Assembly (NCBI GenBank): GCA_030038395.1
Contig: JASHOZ010000025.1
Coordinates: 1 to 64,000, forward strand
From: Nitrososphaerales archaeon
Lineage (GTDB): Archaea > Thermoproteota > Nitrososphaeria > Nitrososphaerales > Gagatemarchaeaceae
Direction: 5' to 3'
Length of the DNA: 64,000 bases
Under the pieces are notes generated by a model, which did no database searches, was not told where the DNA came from, and was given only the letters and a program-made list of their open reading frames with translations. Of the stretch, positions 61,616 to 64,000 are shown one piece after another. Numbering within the stretch: position 1 is the first letter of the stretch; every line of letters starts with the position of its first letter. The position numbers and the translations under genes were made by a program.

Positions 61616-62125
61616 CTAGCGCGGGGTTCCCCGCCGCTCGCCCTTTAGCTCCCTGATGTGTTCGTCTTCCTCCCCCTTGGGGTGGGCGTCGGCGACGAGG
61701 TTCAGCAGTATCCCATGTTCCAGGTACGCCTTGAGCCCCGCGAGGAGCCAGGTGAAGCCCCCGGTCGAGTCGAGGGCGTCCTTCACGACCTCGTCGTCGG
61801 TTCCGCTGAAGCCGTAGTTTCTGACGCTCACGAAAGTGGCGTCTCCCCCGTGCGGGCGGAACGACCACTCCACGTAGTCGGGCGTACCGTATCCGGACCA
61901 CTGAATCAGGATGCGCCTGTTCGCCTCGAGCGCCTTCACCTCGACGTCTGCAGACACTCCGTACATCTCCCACTCCCACTTCACGCGCTTCCCCTCCTCC
62001 AGCCTCCCGCTGCTCTTTGTGAACCAGAACTTTGTGGTGACCTCGGGGTCTACGAACGCTTCGAAGACCTGCGCCACCGGCCGCCTGATGAGCATCTCCG
62101 CCTTCGCCTCCAGGTCCCTGTTCAA
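61616..62125 (-). CDS. SRPBCC/AHSA1-domain protein
   Basis: This 169-residue protein has the AHSA1-type START-like fold: an N-terminal MLIRRPVAQVFEAFVDPEVTTKFWF, then RVKWEWEMYGV, RILIQWSGYG and a C-terminal helix with GGFTWLLAGLKAYLEHG. The family binds hydrophobic ligands or partners. It starts at ATG about 30 bases after a minus-strand GATTTAAGG. It is divergent from a gene that also begins with an AHSA1-like domain, hinting at a shared origin. Confidence 0.82.
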   Translation of the reverse strand: MNRDLEAKAEMLIRRPVAQVFEAFVDPEVTTKFWFTKSSGRLEEGKRVKWEWEMYGVSADVEVKALEANRRILIQWSGYGTPDYVEWSFRPHGGDATFVSVRNYGFSGTDDEVVKDALDSTGGFTWLLAGLKAYLEHGILLNLVADAHPKGEEDEHIRELKGERRGTPR

Positions 62126-62187
62126 CGCCGTCGTCGTTCTTCCCCTTCAATCCGCCTTAAATCTTGGGCCTAGAGCCGTAGCTCGGC

Positions 62188-63261
62188 GTGTCAGGGAGCG
62201 TGCGGGTCGAAGTCGAAGTCTCGCTTGCGCCAGCGCAAGCCTTCGAACTCCTCGTCGACGAGATTACTACGGCGCTGGCCGCGAGGGGACTATCTCTCGA
62301 AAGCCCCTCGCCCGCCGCGAAGGTCACGGAAGGGGGGACCGCGGTCGGGGAGGTGACGGCGTGGTCACCGGCGGAGCGGATAGCGCTCACATGGCACCCG
62401 AAGCCGTGGGACCCAAGCTCGAAGTCAGAGGTGCTCATAGGGTTCGAAGCCACGGAGAGCGGGACGAAGGTCTCAGTCGAGCAGCGCCGGTGGGCGACCG
62501 TCGTCGGAGACGAGGGGGGTGAGTTGCTCGGATGGTTCGCCTACGAAGTGGCGGCCCCGTTCCTCTCGGCGACCTCCCCCTCGCGCATCGGAGACTGGAT
62601 CACCGACCGGTCCGCACGGAAGCCTTCCGGGGCGCGGAGCAGGGGGTTCTACGCGGACCCAATCTATCACTGGCCGAACTTCTTTGCGATTCTGGACGTC
62701 CTGCGCCTCGCACCGTCCGACAACCTTGTGGAGATCGGGTGCGGAGGGGGTGCCTTCCTCGGGGAGGCGCTAAAGACAGGATGCAGCGCGGCGGCGACGG
62801 ACCACAGCCCCGACATGGTGAAGCTGGCGACCGAGAAGAACAGAGCCGCGGTCCAAGCGCGGAGACTCTCAGTCGCGCTGGGAGATGCAGGATCGCTCCC
62901 GTACGACGACCGGACCTTCACGTGCGCGGTCATGACAGGGGTGCTCGGGTTCATCCGGGACCCCGAGAAGGCGTTCGGCGAGGTGTTCCGGGTCCTCGGC
63001 AGCGGAGGGAGGTTCGTCGCGTTCACCGGCTCGAAGGCGCTGCGCGGGACCCCGGCGGCGCCGGAGCCCGCTGCGAGCCGGCTTCACTTCTACGAGGACG
63101 AGGAGCTCGTCCGGCTTGCGCTGGGTGCCGGATTCGCCACTGCAAGGGTCGACCACCCTTCCCTTTACGCCTATGCGAAGCGAGCCGGCGTCCCAGATGC
63201 GGACCTCGCCCTGTTCAAAGGGACGGGCGGGGCTCAGCTCCTGGTGGCTGCGAGGGCCTGA
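62188..63261 (+). CDS. AHSA1-like domain fused to SAM methyltransferase
   Basis: This 357-residue fusion has an N-terminal SRPBCC/AHSA1-like domain in residues 1-130 (VEVEVSLAPAQAFELLVDEI, ERIALTWHPKPW) and a class I methyltransferase in residues 150-357 with motif I LVEIGCGGGAFL, ATDHSPDMVKLA and LPYDDRTFTCAVMTG. A ligand-binding START-like domain joined to a methyltransferase suggests modification of a small hydrophobic substrate. The GTG start at 62188 is 62 bases from the divergent AHSA1 gene. The substrate is unknown. Confidence 0.78.
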   Translation: MSGSVRVEVEVSLAPAQAFELLVDEITTALAARGLSLESPSPAAKVTEGGTAVGEVTAWSPAERIALTWHPKPWDPSSKSEVLIGFEATESGTKVSVEQRRWATVVGDEGGELLGWFAYEVAAPFLSATSPSRIGDWITDRSARKPSGARSRGFYADPIYHWPNFFAILDVLRLAPSDNLVEIGCGGGAFLGEALKTGCSAAATDHSPDMVKLATEKNRAAVQARRLSVALGDAGSLPYDDRTFTCAVMTGVLGFIRDPEKAFGEVFRVLGSGGRFVAFTGSKALRGTPAAPEPAASRLHFYEDEELVRLALGAGFATARVDHPSLYAYAKRAGVPDADLALFKGTGGAQLLVAARA

Positions 63262-63382
63262 GGCGCCCCCGTCCGCCGCGTTTCGTGCCCTCGTGCTTCC
63301 ACGCACATCGCGAGAGGCCAGAGGGACCCTCCGGACCCGCTTCATCGTTAGGTTTATCGACACTTCCTCCTCGGGCTTGTCT

Positions 63383-64000
63383 GTGAGGCTCTTCGAGTAC
63401 CAGGCGAAGGAGATCTTTCGGGCATACGGCATCCCCACGCCCAAGTCAGTCCTCGCACACGACGTCGCGGCCGTCGGCGAGGCCTTCCGTGGCGTGAACC
63501 ACCCTGCTGTCCTCAAGGCACAGGTCCTCGCGGGGGGGAGGGGGAAGGCTGGCGGTGTCGTGTCCGTCGAGGACGAAGATGCAGCACGGCGTGAGGCCTC
63601 GAGGATATTCGACCTCGCGATCGGCGGAGAGAAGCCTGAGTCGATATTGGTCGAGGAAGCCTATCCCCACGAGTCTGAGATGTACCTGTCGGTGACCCTC
63701 GACAGGGGGGAGCGCTCGTACGTAACGATTGCAGCCTCGGCCGGCGGCATAGAGGTGGAGACGCTCTCGGGGAAGGTCATCCGGAAGGTCCCGCTGGACG
63801 GGATAGACCGAGCGTTCGCGGGCGACGTGGCGACGCAGCTCGGGCTGAGCGGGCCGCAGGCGAGCCAATTCTCCTCGATACTGGTCGCGCTGGAAAAGAT
63901 GTCGCGCGAGAAGGAGTGCGAGCTGGCAGAGATCAACCCGCTCGCAGTCGGCGCCGGCGGGAGGGTCGTGGCGCTCGACGCGAAGGTCATCGTCGACGAC
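63383..64000 (+). CDS. sucC: Succinyl-CoA ligase beta subunit (partial, runs off the end)
   Basis: The visible 206 residues cover most of the ATP-grasp domain: RLFEYQAKEIFRAYGIPTP, LKAQVLAGGRGKAGGV, ILVEEAYPHESEMYLS and CELAEINPLAV. The enzyme makes ATP or GTP from succinyl-CoA in the TCA cycle. GTG 63383 is about 31 bases after GGTTTATC, consistent with a leaderless transcript. The CoA-binding C-terminal domain and sucD are beyond the window. Confidence 0.93.
   Translation, partial: MRLFEYQAKEIFRAYGIPTPKSVLAHDVAAVGEAFRGVNHPAVLKAQVLAGGRGKAGGVVSVEDEDAARREASRIFDLAIGGEKPESILVEEAYPHESEMYLSVTLDRGERSYVTIAASAGGIEVETLSGKVIRKVPLDGIDRAFAGDVATQLGLSGPQASQFSSILVALEKMSREKECELAEINPLAVGAGGRVVALDAKVIVDD

Noticed and set aside
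1-64000. CRISPR arrays, insertion sequences and attachment sites
   Set aside because: No regularly spaced repeats, transposase or integrase genes, or tRNA-end duplications were seen.

Overview
The window reads as high-GC archaeal chromosome from the TACK superphylum, most likely a Thaumarchaeota/Nitrososphaeria relative. Supporting genes are a Cdv division cluster (two ESCRT-III proteins and a Vps4-type ATPase), TFB, Alba, deoxyhypusine synthase, LysW/LysX, a NusA-like KH protein and archaeal-type aminoacyl-tRNA synthetases. Many genes have a TATA-like box about 26-34 nt before an ATG, GTG or TTG start, the pattern of leaderless archaeal transcripts. I found no rRNA, tRNA, CRISPR array or transposase.

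Layout. 1-14.2 kb: a YhfC-like membrane protein, an ABC exporter, a Ser/Thr/Tyr-rich blue-copper protein, three tiny genes below the usual length cutoff, a PLP enzyme with a SemiSWEET, an Lrp-lysW-lysX set, an S9 peptidase, a degenerate EF-Tu-like protein, a methyltransferase, MsrA and an AK6-type kinase. 14.3-21.1 kb: a compact type IV pilus/Tad-like locus with divergent arms. One arm encodes a TadA/FlaI ATPase, TadB- and TadC-like platform halves, a Flp-like pilin and a HerA-family ATPase; the other encodes five small membrane or pilin-like proteins. It ends against a TFB gene.

22-25.5 kb: a likely small regulon. An identical 15-bp palindrome lies just downstream of the TATA box of a DUF4430-type surface protein and of an ECF-type S component. 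Between them are a DUF4443-type regulator, an asparagine-synthetase-like enzyme and a CWC-type cysteine-rich protein. 26-30.3 kb: surface proteins and an atypical, gene-poor patch ending in a truncated nucleotidyl cyclase. 30.3-35.1 kb: deoxyhypusine synthase, a YcaQ/AlkZ-like glycosylase and an H+-pyrophosphatase.

36-41.2 kb: a respiratory operon with CuA subunit II, a fused subunit I+III oxidase, a small subunit IV-like protein, a double cupredoxin and a ferritin-like diiron protein. Blue-copper proteins probably deliver electrons, since no cytochrome c is encoded here. 41-55.6 kb: transport, CysS, a six-hairpin glycosidase-like protein, a beta-CASP nuclease, a flippase, IleRS, type I IDI and a phosphoesterase. 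55.7-64 kb: the Cdv cluster, an AspRS-type synthetase, a NusA-like protein, Alba, an AHSA1-methyltransferase fusion and the start of sucC.

The main novelty candidates are the pilus locus coupled to a HerA ATPase, the palindrome regulon, and CTG start codons inferred for three genes, of which the oxidase subunit I case is strongest.
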